Shown here piece after piece: positions 1-7,374 of a stretch of DNA of 64,000 bases (positions are counted from its first letter, which is position 1; each line of letters begins with the position of its first letter). The stretch lies in NCBI RefSeq assembly GCF_014472395.1, contig NZ_JACSZW010000003.1, forward strand, positions 372,001-436,000. Direction: 5' to 3'. The notes below the pieces were generated by a model. That model saw only the letters and a list, made by a program, of their open reading frames with translations, made no database searches and had not been told where the DNA came from. The translations under genes and the position numbers were made by a program. This DNA is from Pedobacter sp. N36a (lineage in GTDB: Bacteria > Bacteroidota > Bacteroidia > Sphingobacteriales > Sphingobacteriaceae).

Positions 1-781
1 GGGAACCACCTCTTTTTTCTAAAGTGACGGCAAAGGCATCTGCACCTGCAATTTCTTTCATTTTCAAAAGAATGTGACTGCTGTCTGCTTTGACATCAAA
101 TACACCCAGGTCTACCGGTTTTCCTTTTACCAGTGCCCAAAGTTGATATTGATGCGCCTCATCATTTTTAGGAAGGCTCATTTTAGAATTGTCCAGCATA
201 ACATGGCGGCCAGAAGTATGCCAATAAACTGTCATTTTCGCTTGAGGATCCATTTTAGTCCCTGCCAGACGTACCGTTTTCCAATCCGGATCTGCCGGCA
301 TATCTGCGATAGTCTGTAGTTCTTTATTGGTTTCCGTCATGTAATTTACCGTAGTGGCAAATCGCTGTTTCTCCTGATTTAAGGCAATAATCTGATTTTT
401 GGCTGTCCCTAATTCCGTATGTGCAGAATACAGGGCAATGCCGGCCACCAATAGCAAGGCTGCACAAGCGGCCAATGCAATTCGTAAAGTTCTTATTTTT
501 GATTCATACCCCCCTGGATGTAAAGGTATAGTGGTTGTAGAAGGCTTTGGCTCCACAGCAGCAATTTTTCCAAAGATGATGCTTTCCAATTCTGGCGAAG
601 GCTCAATGGCATTGTGCATCGCATATTTTTCCATGGCAAGCTCAATCGCAGTAATTTCGGCTTTTACTTCCGGATATTTTGCTGCCATTGCTTCGACTTC
701 ATATTGTTCCTGCGTGCTGAGCTCGCCGAGAACATAAAGTTCTAGTATGCCTGATTCGATATATGCTTGTCCCTCTTCCAC
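1..781 (-). CDS. Anti-sigma-K factor RskA family protein (3' end outside window)
   Basis: A membrane-anchored anti-sigma factor expected to hold the adjacent ECF sigma factor inactive. About 260 codons are visible. The N-terminal cytoplasmic part contains a zinc-finger-like anti-sigma region starting EEGQAYIESGILELYVLGEL. One transmembrane segment follows at about residues 75-100 (core ALAACAALLLVAGIAL), then the RskA C-terminal domain with the VYWHTSGRHVML stretch. The reading frame is open to base 1 and probably needs only 10-15 more codons. The start is GTG at 781: an in-frame TAA at 802-800 leaves no ATG. Only one base separates it from the sigma stop, so the two are translationally coupled. 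Family call is confident; the signal sensed is unknown. Confidence 0.85.
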   Translation of the reverse strand, partial: MEEGQAYIESGILELYVLGELSTQEQYEVEAMAAKYPEVKAEITAIELAMEKYAMHNAIEPSPELESIIFGKIAAVEPKPSTTTIPLHPGGYESKIRTLRIALAACAALLLVAGIALYSAHTELGTAKNQIIALNQEKQRFATTVNYMTETNKELQTIADMPADPDWKTVRLAGTKMDPQAKMTVYWHTSGRHVMLDNSKMSLPKNDEAHQYQLWALVKGKPVDLGVFDVKADSSHILLKMKEIAGADAFAVTLEKRGGS

Positions 782-782
782 C

Positions 783-1334
783 TTAATTAAAATGCTTTCT
801 TAATTCCATAATAGCCATTCGTATACGGGTTTTAACCGTACCTAATGGCAAATCTAATTCCTCTGCCGCTTCGACGTGAGTATACCCTTTAAAATAAACC
901 ATATTCAGCACATTGTTGAATTCCGGCTTAAGTGCGGTTACCATGTCTTTTAAACCAATCACATCCGCGTTGAAAGTTGTATCTTTCTGCGAGTCAATGA
1001 AATCTACGTTATTTTCGATGTCTTGGTTTTTATTAGCGTTCTTAAAATCTTTTGAACGGAGCTTATCGATCGCTAAATTCCGGGCAATGTTCATCATCCA
1101 AGTAAATAGACGCCCTTTTGTAGCATCATAATGACCTGCAGAATTCCAGATTTTTAAGAAAGTTTCTTGTAGAATATCTTCCGCTACCTCAGTATGGGAG
1201 ACAATTCTAGAGATGACACCAAATAAAGAAGAAGAATACATATCATACAATGCCTTCATAGCATTAGTATCCTGGGCTTTTAGGGCCAGAACGAGCTGAT
1301 CTTCAGATAGGGATATTTTCTTTGTCGTTGTCAA
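783..1334 (-). CDS. RNA polymerase sigma factor, sigma-70 family ECF (SigK-like)
   Basis: An extracytoplasmic-function sigma factor of 183 residues. Region 2 spans about residues 24-95 (ALYDMYSSSLFGVISRIV, then TWMMNIARNLAIDKLR). Region 4 at about 130-180 carries the helix-turn-helix with VEAAEELDLPLGTVKTRIR. No ATG is available: an in-frame TAG lies at 1340-1338, so the start is the TTG at 1334, or an ATG at residue 25 that would cut into region 2. It lies upstream of and in one operon with the RskA-type anti-sigma factor, the arrangement of SigK/RskA. The target regulon cannot be read from the window. Confidence 0.88.
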   Translation of the reverse strand: MTTTKKISLSEDQLVLALKAQDTNAMKALYDMYSSSLFGVISRIVSHTEVAEDILQETFLKIWNSAGHYDATKGRLFTWMMNIARNLAIDKLRSKDFKNANKNQDIENNVDFIDSQKDTTFNADVIGLKDMVTALKPEFNNVLNMVYFKGYTHVEAAEELDLPLGTVKTRIRMAIMELRKHFN

Positions 1335-1395
1335 GGTCTACTAATATACAGTAATACAATAAACCTTAACAAGAAAAAGTTAAAATTTGTTTGAT

Positions 1396-2283
1396 TTATA
1401 ACAGTTTTAGATCAAATAGGTGTTTTTCAGCATGATAAGAAGAACGTACTAAGGGTCCGCTTTCTACATATTTGAATCCTTTGGCCATACCTACTTCTTT
1501 ATATTTAGCAAACTGATCTGGATGAATCCAGTCCAGCACCGGATGGTGGTTGCGGGTAGGCTGTAAATACTGACCTAAAGTCAAAATATGCACCCCATTG
1601 GCAACTAAATCGTCCATCGCTTCAAAAACATCTTCCTCGGTTTCTCCTAAACCCAGCATAATACCTGTTTTAGTTCTCAATCCGAAATCAGAAATGCGTT
1701 TAAGACACGCTAAGCTTCTGTCGTATTTTGCCTGGATGCGTACTTGTTTGGTTAAACGTCTTACCGTTTCAATATTATGAGACATGACCTCTGGTCTTTC
1801 TTCCAGTACGCGGTATAAATTGTCCCAGATCCCTCTGAAATCAGGGATTAGCGTTTCTAGGGTAGTCTCCGGACTTTCTCTTCTGATGGCTTGCAAAGTT
1901 TCTGCCCAGATGATAGAACCACCATCTTTCAGGTCATCTCTATCTACAGAAGTGATCACACAATGTTTCACCTTCATCAGTTTCACAGAGTTGGCCACTC
2001 GATTAGGCTCATCCATATCCACGGCTAATGGTCTGCCGGTTGCTACTGCACAGAAAGAGCAGGAGCGCGTACAGATATTTCCAAGAATCATGAAAGTTGC
2101 AGTACCTGCACCCCAGCATTCGCCCATATTCGGACAATTGCCGCTTTCGCAAATGGTATGCAGTTTGTGCGTGTCTACCAGACTGCGCACTTGTGCATAT
2201 TCTTTACCAACAGGAAGCTTAACTCTAAGCCAATCAGGTTTACGTTGTACTGTGTTTGCGGAAACCACCGGAAGTTCAATCAT
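1396..2283 (-). CDS. lipA: Lipoyl synthase
   Basis: A radical-SAM enzyme that inserts two sulfur atoms into protein-bound octanoyl groups to make lipoyl cofactor for pyruvate and 2-oxoglutarate dehydrogenases and glycine cleavage. Both iron-sulfur sites are visible. The auxiliary cluster cysteines are C45, C50 and C56 in [12 protein letters not shown]. The radical-SAM cluster cysteines are C71, C75 and C78 in CTRSCSFC. The C-terminal [13 protein letters not shown] carries the conserved serine cluster ligand region. Length of 295 residues is normal. An exact -7 promoter element ends 4 bases before the ATG, suggesting a leaderless mRNA. No lipB is in the window. Confidence 0.97.
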   Translation of the reverse strand: MIELPVVSANTVQRKPDWLRVKLPVGKEYAQVRSLVDTHKLHTICESGNCPNMGECWGAGTATFMILGNICTRSCSFCAVATGRPLAVDMDEPNRVANSVKLMKVKHCVITSVDRDDLKDGGSIIWAETLQAIRRESPETTLETLIPDFRGIWDNLYRVLEERPEVMSHNIETVRRLTKQVRIQAKYDRSLACLKRISDFGLRTKTGIMLGLGETEEDVFEAMDDLVANGVHILTLGQYLQPTRNHHPVLDWIHPDQFAKYKEVGMAKGFKYVESGPLVRSSYHAEKHLFDLKLL

Positions 2284-2287
2284 AGGG

Positions 2288-2295
2288 CAAAGTTA
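2288..2295 (-). promoter_or_regulatory. -7 promoter element of lipA (TAACTTTG)
   Basis: Exact match to the Bacteroidota -7 consensus TAnnTTTG on the minus strand, with 4 bases between its last G and the lipA ATG. No good -33 TTTG is seen at the usual 19-21 base spacing. Transcription would start at or next to the ATG. Confidence 0.6.
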
Positions 2296-2394
2296 AGCAA
2301 TAGGTTTGAATAGTTATAAAAATGGACAGTTTAACAACGCTAATCTGACAGTTTTAAAAAAATATGTTAATCTTGTGGTCTAAATACTAAAGCG

Positions 2395-2799
2395 ATGGCA
2401 ACTTCAAAAATCACTTATAACGGAGGTTTAAGGACAACTTCTGTACATGAACGTTCTGGGAATGAAATTATAACGGATGCACCGGTAGACAACCAGGGGA
2501 AAGGGGAGGCGTTTTCGCCGACAGATTTGCTGGCTACTTCATTGGGAAATTGTATGCTGACGATTGTGGGTATTGCTTCTGCATCACATGGTTTTAGCAT
2601 TGATGGGGCCACTGCAGAAGTCACGAAGATCATGGCCGAAAATCCAAGGAGGGTTTCGGAAATTCTGGTCAATTTCCAATTCCCTGCAAATGGTTATTCT
2701 GATAAGGATAAAACGATCATTGAGCGTTCGGCACATACTTGTCCGGTAGCCATGAGTTTACACCCTGATATCAAGCAAAGGGTATCTTTTAATTATTAA
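2395..2799 (+). CDS. OsmC/Ohr family peroxidase-like protein
   Basis: A cytoplasmic thiol-dependent protein of the OsmC/Ohr fold, whose members reduce organic hydroperoxides. The two family cysteines are visible at C53 (LGNCML) and C116 (HTCPVAMSLHPD); the N-terminal part carries the usual FSPTDLLATSLGNC signature. At 134 residues it fits the YhfA/OsmC-like branch. It is monocistronic and transcribed divergently from lipA. Its stop codon lies inside the 3' end of the convergent ytxJ (11-base overlap). An imperfect -7 element (TAATCTTG) precedes it. Substrate within the family cannot be decided from sequence alone. Confidence 0.9.
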   Translation: MATSKITYNGGLRTTSVHERSGNEIITDAPVDNQGKGEAFSPTDLLATSLGNCMLTIVGIASASHGFSIDGATAEVTKIMAENPRRVSEILVNFQFPANGYSDKDKTIIERSAHTCPVAMSLHPDIKQRVSFNY

Positions 2800-3121
2800 T
2801 CATTTCGGCAACCTCCTCCGCGGAGATGTCGCTGTGTGAGGCATCAAGTACACAATCTCCGTCTTTGATCAATAAGATCTGCGGAGATTCATGATGCACC
2901 TGAAAGGTTTCCGCAATAGTTGCGGAAATCTCTCTGAAGGCTACTAAATCAAGAAAATATAAATTGGTAGCTTCAGGAATTGCTTCCCAGTCCAGTTCAA
3001 AGCGTCTTTTTGCCATGCTGCTCACCGAACAACGGGTACTGTGTTTGAAAATTAAACTGTAACCCTCGTTATTTTTTATCTCGCTGATCTGTGCTAGATC
3101 AGTTATCTGTTTCCACTGCAT
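2789..3121 (-). CDS. ytxJ: Bacillithiol-system redox protein YtxJ (monothiol bacilliredoxin)
   Basis: A small thioredoxin-fold protein of the YtxJ family, proposed to remove bacillithiol from S-bacillithiolated proteins. 110 residues. The active-site-like loop is FKHSTRCSVSSMAKRRFE, with a single cysteine in the CxxS arrangement, and a typical cis-proline region follows (HHESPQILLIKDG). The start is the ATG at 3121; the TTG one codon upstream is rejected. It overlaps the convergent osmC-like gene by 11 bases. It fits with the YpdA homologue at 13648-14622, which implies that this organism uses bacillithiol. The bacillithiol synthesis genes are not in the window. Confidence 0.88.
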   Translation of the reverse strand: MQWKQITDLAQISEIKNNEGYSLIFKHSTRCSVSSMAKRRFELDWEAIPEATNLYFLDLVAFREISATIAETFQVHHESPQILLIKDGDCVLDASHSDISAEEVAEMINN

Positions 3122-3156
3122 CAAAATTTTTTTTAATAGGTATTATATTTTAGTCC

Positions 3157-3270
3157 TTATCTTCTTTTCTGCGGATAAGAGCTGTAAGCCGGACAAAGTT
3201 TATTCGAGCAGGCTTGCAGCAGCGTAACCGCAGTGCCTACGCAAAGCAATAAAATGACTAATTTTTTCAT
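3157..3270 (-). CDS. Small lipoprotein, 37 residues
   Basis: A short gene with ATG at 3270 and TAA at 3159-3157. The product begins MKKLVILLLCVGTAVTLLQA followed by C21: a lysine-rich n-region, a hydrophobic core and the lipobox LQAC. The mature part is about 17 residues and contains a second cysteine in KLCPAYSS and a basic end PQKRR. It would therefore be an envelope lipopeptide. It sits 35 bases upstream of the ytxJ start in the same orientation and may be co-transcribed with it. Function unknown. The clean lipoprotein signal in a gap otherwise without genes is the reason for calling it; I recall similar short lipoproteins as common in Bacteroidota. Confidence 0.72.
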   Translation of the reverse strand: MKKLVILLLCVGTAVTLLQACSNKLCPAYSSYPQKRR

Positions 3271-3336
3271 TCTCAAATGATTTAAAAAATTTCTTGTACT
3301 AAATTACCAATTTTAATACGAAGAAACAAAGCTTTG

Positions 3337-3828
3337 CTAGATAGTAACTGACAGTTCAGACATTTTCAGTGCAGTAATCGCTGCCTCATCGCCTTTGTTG
3401 CCATGTTTACCGCCAGCACGATCAATTGCCTGCTGTAAATCATTGGTAGTCAATACGCCAAAAATTACCGGCTTGCTATGTTTTACACTCACCTGAGTGA
3501 TTCCATTGGCCACTGCATCACAAATGAAGTCAAAATGTTTGGTTTCGCCTTGAATCACACAACCTAAGCAGATCACCGCATTCAGGTCCGGGTGTTTCTT
3601 TAATAGCAGGTCAGCAGCTGAAGTCAGCTCAAAAGTACCCGGTACTGCAATAGAAAGAATATTTTCTTCCGCAACGCCGTGCTCAAGTAAGGTTTTTAAA
3701 GCGCCATGATACAGGCTGCCTGTAATCTCTGCATTCCACTCTGCCACCGCAATCGCGATTTTATACGCTGATCCATTAGGAACAGTCGTGTGTGAAAAGT
3801 CAGATAGGTTTTTAAGTTGTGTTGCCAT
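3337..3828 (-). CDS. ribH: 6,7-dimethyl-8-ribityllumazine synthase
   Basis: Catalyses the penultimate step of riboflavin synthesis, joining 5-amino-6-ribitylamino-uracil and dihydroxybutanone phosphate. The 163-residue protein shows the family motifs in order: AVAEWNAEITGSLYHGAL, PGTFELTSAA, the substrate-binding CLGCVIQGETKHFDFI, and FGVLTTNDLQQAIDRAGG with the catalytic-site neighbourhood GGKHGNKGDEAA. It stands apart from other rib genes, as is common in this phylum. Transcription starts from a -7 box ending 4 bases before the ATG, just downstream of the terminator of the TPR gene, so the two genes are separate units. Confidence 0.97.
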   Translation of the reverse strand: MATQLKNLSDFSHTTVPNGSAYKIAIAVAEWNAEITGSLYHGALKTLLEHGVAEENILSIAVPGTFELTSAADLLLKKHPDLNAVICLGCVIQGETKHFDFICDAVANGITQVSVKHSKPVIFGVLTTNDLQQAIDRAGGKHGNKGDEAAITALKMSELSVTI

Positions 3829-3832
3829 ACTG

Positions 3833-3840
3833 CAAATATA
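3833..3840 (-). promoter_or_regulatory. -7 promoter element of ribH (TATATTTG)
   Basis: Exact TAnnTTTG on the minus strand, separated from the ribH ATG by 4 bases, predicting a leaderless or nearly leaderless transcript. It lies immediately after the terminator hairpin of the upstream gene. Confidence 0.6.
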
Positions 3841-3851
3841 AGTAAAGGGTA

Positions 3852-3884
3852 CAAAAAAAGGCTAGCCGTAATGGCTAACCTTTG
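3852..3884 (-). terminator. Rho-independent terminator of the TPR gene
   Basis: An 11-base-pair stem (3857-3867 with 3873-3883, one G-U pair in the minus-strand RNA) with a 5-base loop is followed on the minus strand by seven U residues. It separates the TPR gene from ribH. Confidence 0.8.
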
Positions 3885-3905
3885 TCATAATATTTTATGA
3901 ACATC

Positions 3906-4574
3906 CTACTTTGCCTGAACAGCAGCGCGGGCGATGAATTCATCGATCATTGCTGCTTCCTGGCTTTCCGGATATTGAGTTTTAATTTTCGTGTAAGCAT
4001 CTTCTGCAGATTTGAAATCTTTCAGGTGCTCATACACCAATCCTAGTTTTTTAAGGAACATTGGAGAAGTGAATTTGTTGCTCGCTTTATCTGCTGCTTT
4101 TTTGTAATAAGTAGCTGCTTGTTTGAAGTCTTTCAATTCGCTGTAAGCATCACCTAATAAACCTAGCGCCAATGGATCTGCTACCGGACTTCCAGTTTCC
4201 GCATATTTACCCAAAGCTTCAGTTGCTTTTTTGTACTCCCCTTTACGCAAATAAATACCACCTAAATAAAGGTTGGCTAAGTTTGCCGATTTAGTATTGT
4301 CGTACTCTTCCGCAATTTTTTCTAAACCTGGATAACCACCATCGCCATTGATTGCTTTATTGGCAAGGGAATCTACTCCAAGAAACTGTTCTGCTTTATA
4401 CATTTTTGCCGATGCTTCTACTGCTCTGTCTTTTAGATATACATTTTGATACCAAAAGTAGATCCCAATTAATAGCACTACAGCGCCTGCAATGAACAAA
4501 AGGCTTTTTGAATTTTCTTCTAAAAAGGAACCCTTTCTTACTGGGTGACTCGTTTCTTTTTCTGTTGTAGACAT
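3906..4574 (-). CDS. Tetratricopeptide repeat membrane protein (YfgM-like)
   Basis: A 222-residue protein with one N-terminal transmembrane helix at about residues 23-44 (SLLFIAGAVVLLIGIYFWYQ) and a soluble C-terminal TPR domain of roughly four repeats, for example the units starting SANLANLYLGGIYLRKGEYK and AYSELKDFKQAATYYKKAAD. Topology and repeats resemble YfgM/periplasmic TPR proteins that act as scaffolds near the secretion or envelope machinery. The start is ATG 4574, because an upstream start at 4628 would lie before the -7 promoter box at 4599-4606. It ends at its own terminator. Exact role unknown. Confidence 0.85.
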   Translation of the reverse strand: MSTTEKETSHPVRKGSFLEENSKSLLFIAGAVVLLIGIYFWYQNVYLKDRAVEASAKMYKAEQFLGVDSLANKAINGDGGYPGLEKIAEEYDNTKSANLANLYLGGIYLRKGEYKKATEALGKYAETGSPVADPLALGLLGDAYSELKDFKQAATYYKKAADKASNKFTSPMFLKKLGLVYEHLKDFKSAEDAYTKIKTQYPESQEAAMIDEFIARAAVQAK

Positions 4575-4598
4575 TTTATTTAAAAAAATTAAGGATTG

Positions 4599-4628
4599 CA
4601 AAAATACATTTTTATAGGAAAGTATCAA
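4599..4628 (-). promoter_or_regulatory. Promoter of the TPR gene (TTG-N19-TATTTTTG)
   Basis: On the minus strand a TTG at 4628-4626 is followed after 19 bases by an exact -7 box at 4606-4599, giving a leader of about 20 bases to ATG 4574. This places the true start downstream of 4599. Confidence 0.65.
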
Positions 4629-4804
4629 CCCCTTTCGAAGGATTTGTTAAACTTTGTTGCCTAAATGGTTAAACAGAACTATCTGGTGGTTAATAATCTA
4701 CTGCATAGGGGCTAAAACCCAGTTTAGAGTCCGAATCTAAAATGGACTGCATCTTATGAAAAATAAATGATACAGTCGCTTTACTATATGACAAAGCTAA
4801 ACGG

Positions 4805-4812
4805 TAACTTTG
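4805..4812 (+). promoter_or_regulatory. -7 promoter element of recF (TAACTTTG)
   Basis: Exact TAnnTTTG located 12 bases before ATG 4825. It overlaps the alternative TTG start at 4810 and thus argues that translation begins at 4825. No -33 TTTG is seen. Confidence 0.55.
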
Positions 4813-4824
4813 CCCGATACAACT

Positions 4825-5928
4825 ATGTGGTTAAAAAACATTACACTCCTCAACTTTAAAAATTATTCTGACGCCAGTCTAAGTTTTTCCAAAACTGTAA
4901 ATGCGTTTGTAGGGAATAATGGCGCAGGGAAAACCAATTTACTAGATGCCATTCACTACCTGTGTTTATGTAAAGGATATTTCAATCCCATCGACAGTCA
5001 GCAGATTAAAACTTCCGAAGATCTTTTTCTGATCCAGGGGGATTTTGAACGCGAGCAAAAAAATGAGAAGATTACCTGTGGGGTAAAAAGAAATCAAAAG
5101 AAACAATTCAAGCGGAATAAAAAGGAATACGATAAACTGGCCAATCACATCGGTTTATTTCCATTGGTGATGATCTCTCCTTATGATACCACCATTATTA
5201 TGGAAGGTTCTGAGGAGCGCAGAAGGTTTATGGACAATGTGATTTCACAAACGGATGCACATTACCTGGATGAACTGATCCTGTACAATAAGCACATGGG
5301 GAACCGCAATGCCCTGTTGAAGCAGATTGCGTTGACCAGAAGTTACGATCCCACCTTATTAGAGATTTATAATGAACAGCTGGTTTTATCCGGTAATAAA
5401 ATCTTTGCCAAGCGGGAGCAGTTCATGACCGACTTTATTCCTTTATTTAATAAATATTATCAGTATCTGACGGATGATAAAGAGGAGGTCAGCCTCACTT
5501 ATTTGAGCCAGCTGAAAGAAAGCCCTTTTTCAAAACTCCTGACGCAGTCCATTGAGAAGGATAAAATCCTGGAACGGACCACTACCGGGATCCACAAAGA
5601 CGACCTGATCTTTACGATTACCGCGATGCCTTTAAAGAAATTTGGTTCCCAGGGACAGCAGAAATCTTTTTTAATTGCCTTGAAATTGGCTCAATACGCT
5701 TATCTTCAGAGGTTTAAGGGATTCAAGCCTCTGTTGCTGCTGGATGATATTTTTGATAAACTGGACGATAGCAGGATGCACAAGCTGATGGAAATGGTCT
5801 CACACCATGACTTCGGACAGATTTTTATTACAGACACCGGTAAAGAACGGGTGCTGGCAGTATTCCAAACGATCGATGTGGCAGTCACCTTGTTCGAGGT
5901 AAATAACGGAGCAGTAGAAAATGCGTAA
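4825..5928 (+). CDS. recF: DNA replication and repair protein RecF
   Basis: An SMC-like ATPase that loads RecA at gapped DNA and helps restart stalled forks. The 367-residue protein has the Walker A motif in FVGNNGAGKTNLLDAI near residues 27-42, the RecF signature FGSQGQQKSFLIALKLAQ near residues 273-290, and Walker B PLLLLDDIFDKLDDSR. Start is ATG 4825 (MWLKNITLLNFKNY); the upstream TTG at 4810 lies in the promoter box. It overlaps the following DUF721/DciA-type gene by 8 bases, so the pair is translationally coupled. Confidence 0.96.
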   Translation: MWLKNITLLNFKNYSDASLSFSKTVNAFVGNNGAGKTNLLDAIHYLCLCKGYFNPIDSQQIKTSEDLFLIQGDFEREQKNEKITCGVKRNQKKQFKRNKKEYDKLANHIGLFPLVMISPYDTTIIMEGSEERRRFMDNVISQTDAHYLDELILYNKHMGNRNALLKQIALTRSYDPTLLEIYNEQLVLSGNKIFAKREQFMTDFIPLFNKYYQYLTDDKEEVSLTYLSQLKESPFSKLLTQSIEKDKILERTTTGIHKDDLIFTITAMPLKKFGSQGQQKSFLIALKLAQYAYLQRFKGFKPLLLLDDIFDKLDDSRMHKLMEMVSHHDFGQIFITDTGKERVLAVFQTIDVAVTLFEVNNGAVENA

Positions 5929-6211
5929 ACCTAATGACATCACCTTAAAAGAAGGCATCGGCAAATTGCTGAAGGTATACAAGCTGAAAGGGAAGTTCGA
6001 TGAAACGACCATTATCGCCTTATGGCCGGAATTGATGGGTGTAGCCATTGGCAACCGCACCACGCAGATTTACATTTTTCAAAAGAAACTTTTTGTAAGA
6101 ATTGAGTCTTCGGTGATCAAGAATGAACTGATGATGGTCAGAACCGGAATCATTGAAAAATTGAATGAACGTGCCGGTTCTGAAGTAATCACAGAAATCG
6201 TATTTTTATAA
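5921..6211 (+). CDS. DUF721 domain protein (DciA-like helicase loader)
   Basis: A 96-residue protein of the DUF721 family. The DciA members of this family bind DnaB and load the replicative helicase in bacteria without DnaC. Visible features are the conserved aromatic stretch IIALWPELMGVAIGNRTTQI and the KH-like continuation KKLFVRIESSVIKNELMM. It starts inside the recF stop codon region (8-base overlap at ATGCGTAA), a gene pairing seen in many bacteria near dnaA/recF. It is short compared with DciA of Proteobacteria, consisting of the folded domain only. Helicase loading is inferred from the family. Confidence 0.85.
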   Translation: MRKPNDITLKEGIGKLLKVYKLKGKFDETTIIALWPELMGVAIGNRTTQIYIFQKKLFVRIESSVIKNELMMVRTGIIEKLNERAGSEVITEIVFL

Positions 6212-6215
6212 GGGA

Positions 6216-6398
6216 TTAATCTTTGCCTCCGCCAAATATCCGGCTCAGGAGCCAGATCAGCAGTGCCAATACCAATACAACAACGATAATGCCGGTCCAT
6301 ACGCCAGCTTTAAAAATGCCTTGTACCAGTTCACAGCTCATGAGCGTACTGGAAAGCAAAGCCACAAGTGCCAGTGGGAAATATCTTTTTGTGATCAT
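6216..6398 (-). CDS. Small lipoprotein with one transmembrane helix
   Basis: A 60-residue product starting at ATG 6398, preferred over the upstream start at 6437. A signal sequence with lipobox LMSC at C22 (ALLSSTLMSCELVQGIF) is followed by a second hydrophobic helix (WTGIIVVVLVLALLIWLLS) and a short charged end, GGGKD. It would be a lipid-anchored, membrane-spanning envelope peptide. Similar small proteins recur in Sphingobacteriaceae and are often mislabelled. It follows the FKBP gene by 54 bases on the same strand and converges with the DciA gene, with 4 bases between stops. Function unknown. Confidence 0.72.
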   Translation of the reverse strand: MITKRYFPLALVALLSSTLMSCELVQGIFKAGVWTGIIVVVLVLALLIWLLSRIFGGGKD

Positions 6399-6452
6399 AG
6401 GTTTTTCTTTACCCCTAATAACAAAGAAATTTCCCAATGGTTTTCTGGCGGT

Positions 6453-7193
6453 TTATTTACCGTTTACTTTCAAAAGTTCTACTTCGAAAATTAAAGTGCT
6501 GTAAGGTGGGATGTCGGCTCCTGCACCACGCTCGCCATAAGCAAGGTTGTAAGGGATGAAGAATCTGTATTTTGAACCTGTAGACATCAATTGGATGCCT
6601 TCTGTCCATCCCTGGATCACGCGGTTTAATGGAAGAGAAATCGGCTCGTTTCTATCGTAAGAGCTGTCGAATTGTTTTCCATTCAATAAGGTGCCTTTAT
6701 AATGTGCCAATACCGTATCCGTAGCTACCGGCTTAACCCCTGTACCTTCCTGAAGTACGATGTACTGTAAACCACTTGCGGTTTCTTTTACGCCTGGTTG
6801 TTTCTTGTTGTTTTCTAAAAATGTTTTTCCTTCGTTGATCATGGGTAAGAATTTCTTTTTGCTCAGGCCGTTAAACAGGTTGCTGATGGGTGTTTGTGAT
6901 TGTTCTTTGCTAATTAGTAATGTTTTTCCTTCGAGTGCATCCTTCATCCCTTTGATCATCAGATCGTAGTTTAAAGTCGTCAGCCCATCTTTCTTCATGC
7001 TGGCTGCCATATTCGCGCCTAAAGCATAACTGGCCGAATCCAGGTTGTTCTTGAAAACTGGTTTTGCCGGGCCTTTAGCCACTGTTTTTGTGGCCGCAGC
7101 TTTTTTTGCCGGACTCGCCTTTGTTCCTTTGGTCTGCGCCATAGCCGCCAAACTGCAGCATGGAAGTAATAAGGTAATCAAAATTTTTTTCAT
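6453..7193 (-). CDS. FKBP-type peptidyl-prolyl cis-trans isomerase, exported
   Basis: A periplasmic proline isomerase and probable chaperone resembling FkpA/Mip. 246 residues with a signal peptide (MKKILITLLLPCCSLAAMAQ), an alanine/lysine-rich linker, the FKBP N-terminal dimerisation domain at about 45-125 (LDSASYALGANMAASMKKDG), and the FKBP domain at about 135-245 with ETASGLQYIVLQEGTG, DTVLAHYKGTLLNGKQFDSS, VIQGWTEGIQLM and PYNLAYGERGAG. Start is ATG 7193; the TTG codon just before it is rejected. It appears to be transcribed from the repeat-containing gap upstream. Confidence 0.93.
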   Translation of the reverse strand: MKKILITLLLPCCSLAAMAQTKGTKASPAKKAAATKTVAKGPAKPVFKNNLDSASYALGANMAASMKKDGLTTLNYDLMIKGMKDALEGKTLLISKEQSQTPISNLFNGLSKKKFLPMINEGKTFLENNKKQPGVKETASGLQYIVLQEGTGVKPVATDTVLAHYKGTLLNGKQFDSSYDRNEPISLPLNRVIQGWTEGIQLMSTGSKYRFFIPYNLAYGERGAGADIPPYSTLIFEVELLKVNGK

Positions 7194-7374
7194 CAATGCT
7201 GTTGTTTTTATAAAAGGGTTTGCCTGTTCGGGACAGACCCAATGGTTTATTTGGAAGGGGAAAGGTACAAAGTATCCTGAAATTTTTTGTAAAGTTTGAT
7301 CAGGCAGGCGGTAATTGTAGTAGAATGCTGGCCAGAGGATAGCGCTTTGGGTGGTATAATAACTATAATTGTGC

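Noticed and set aside
399..737. 112-codon plus-strand frame at the left end
   Set aside because: Antisense shadow of the RskA-type anti-sigma gene, which has domain support.
4810..4824. TTG start extending RecF by five residues
   Set aside because: The TTG is part of the TAACTTTG promoter box; ATG 4825 begins with the conserved RecF N-terminus.
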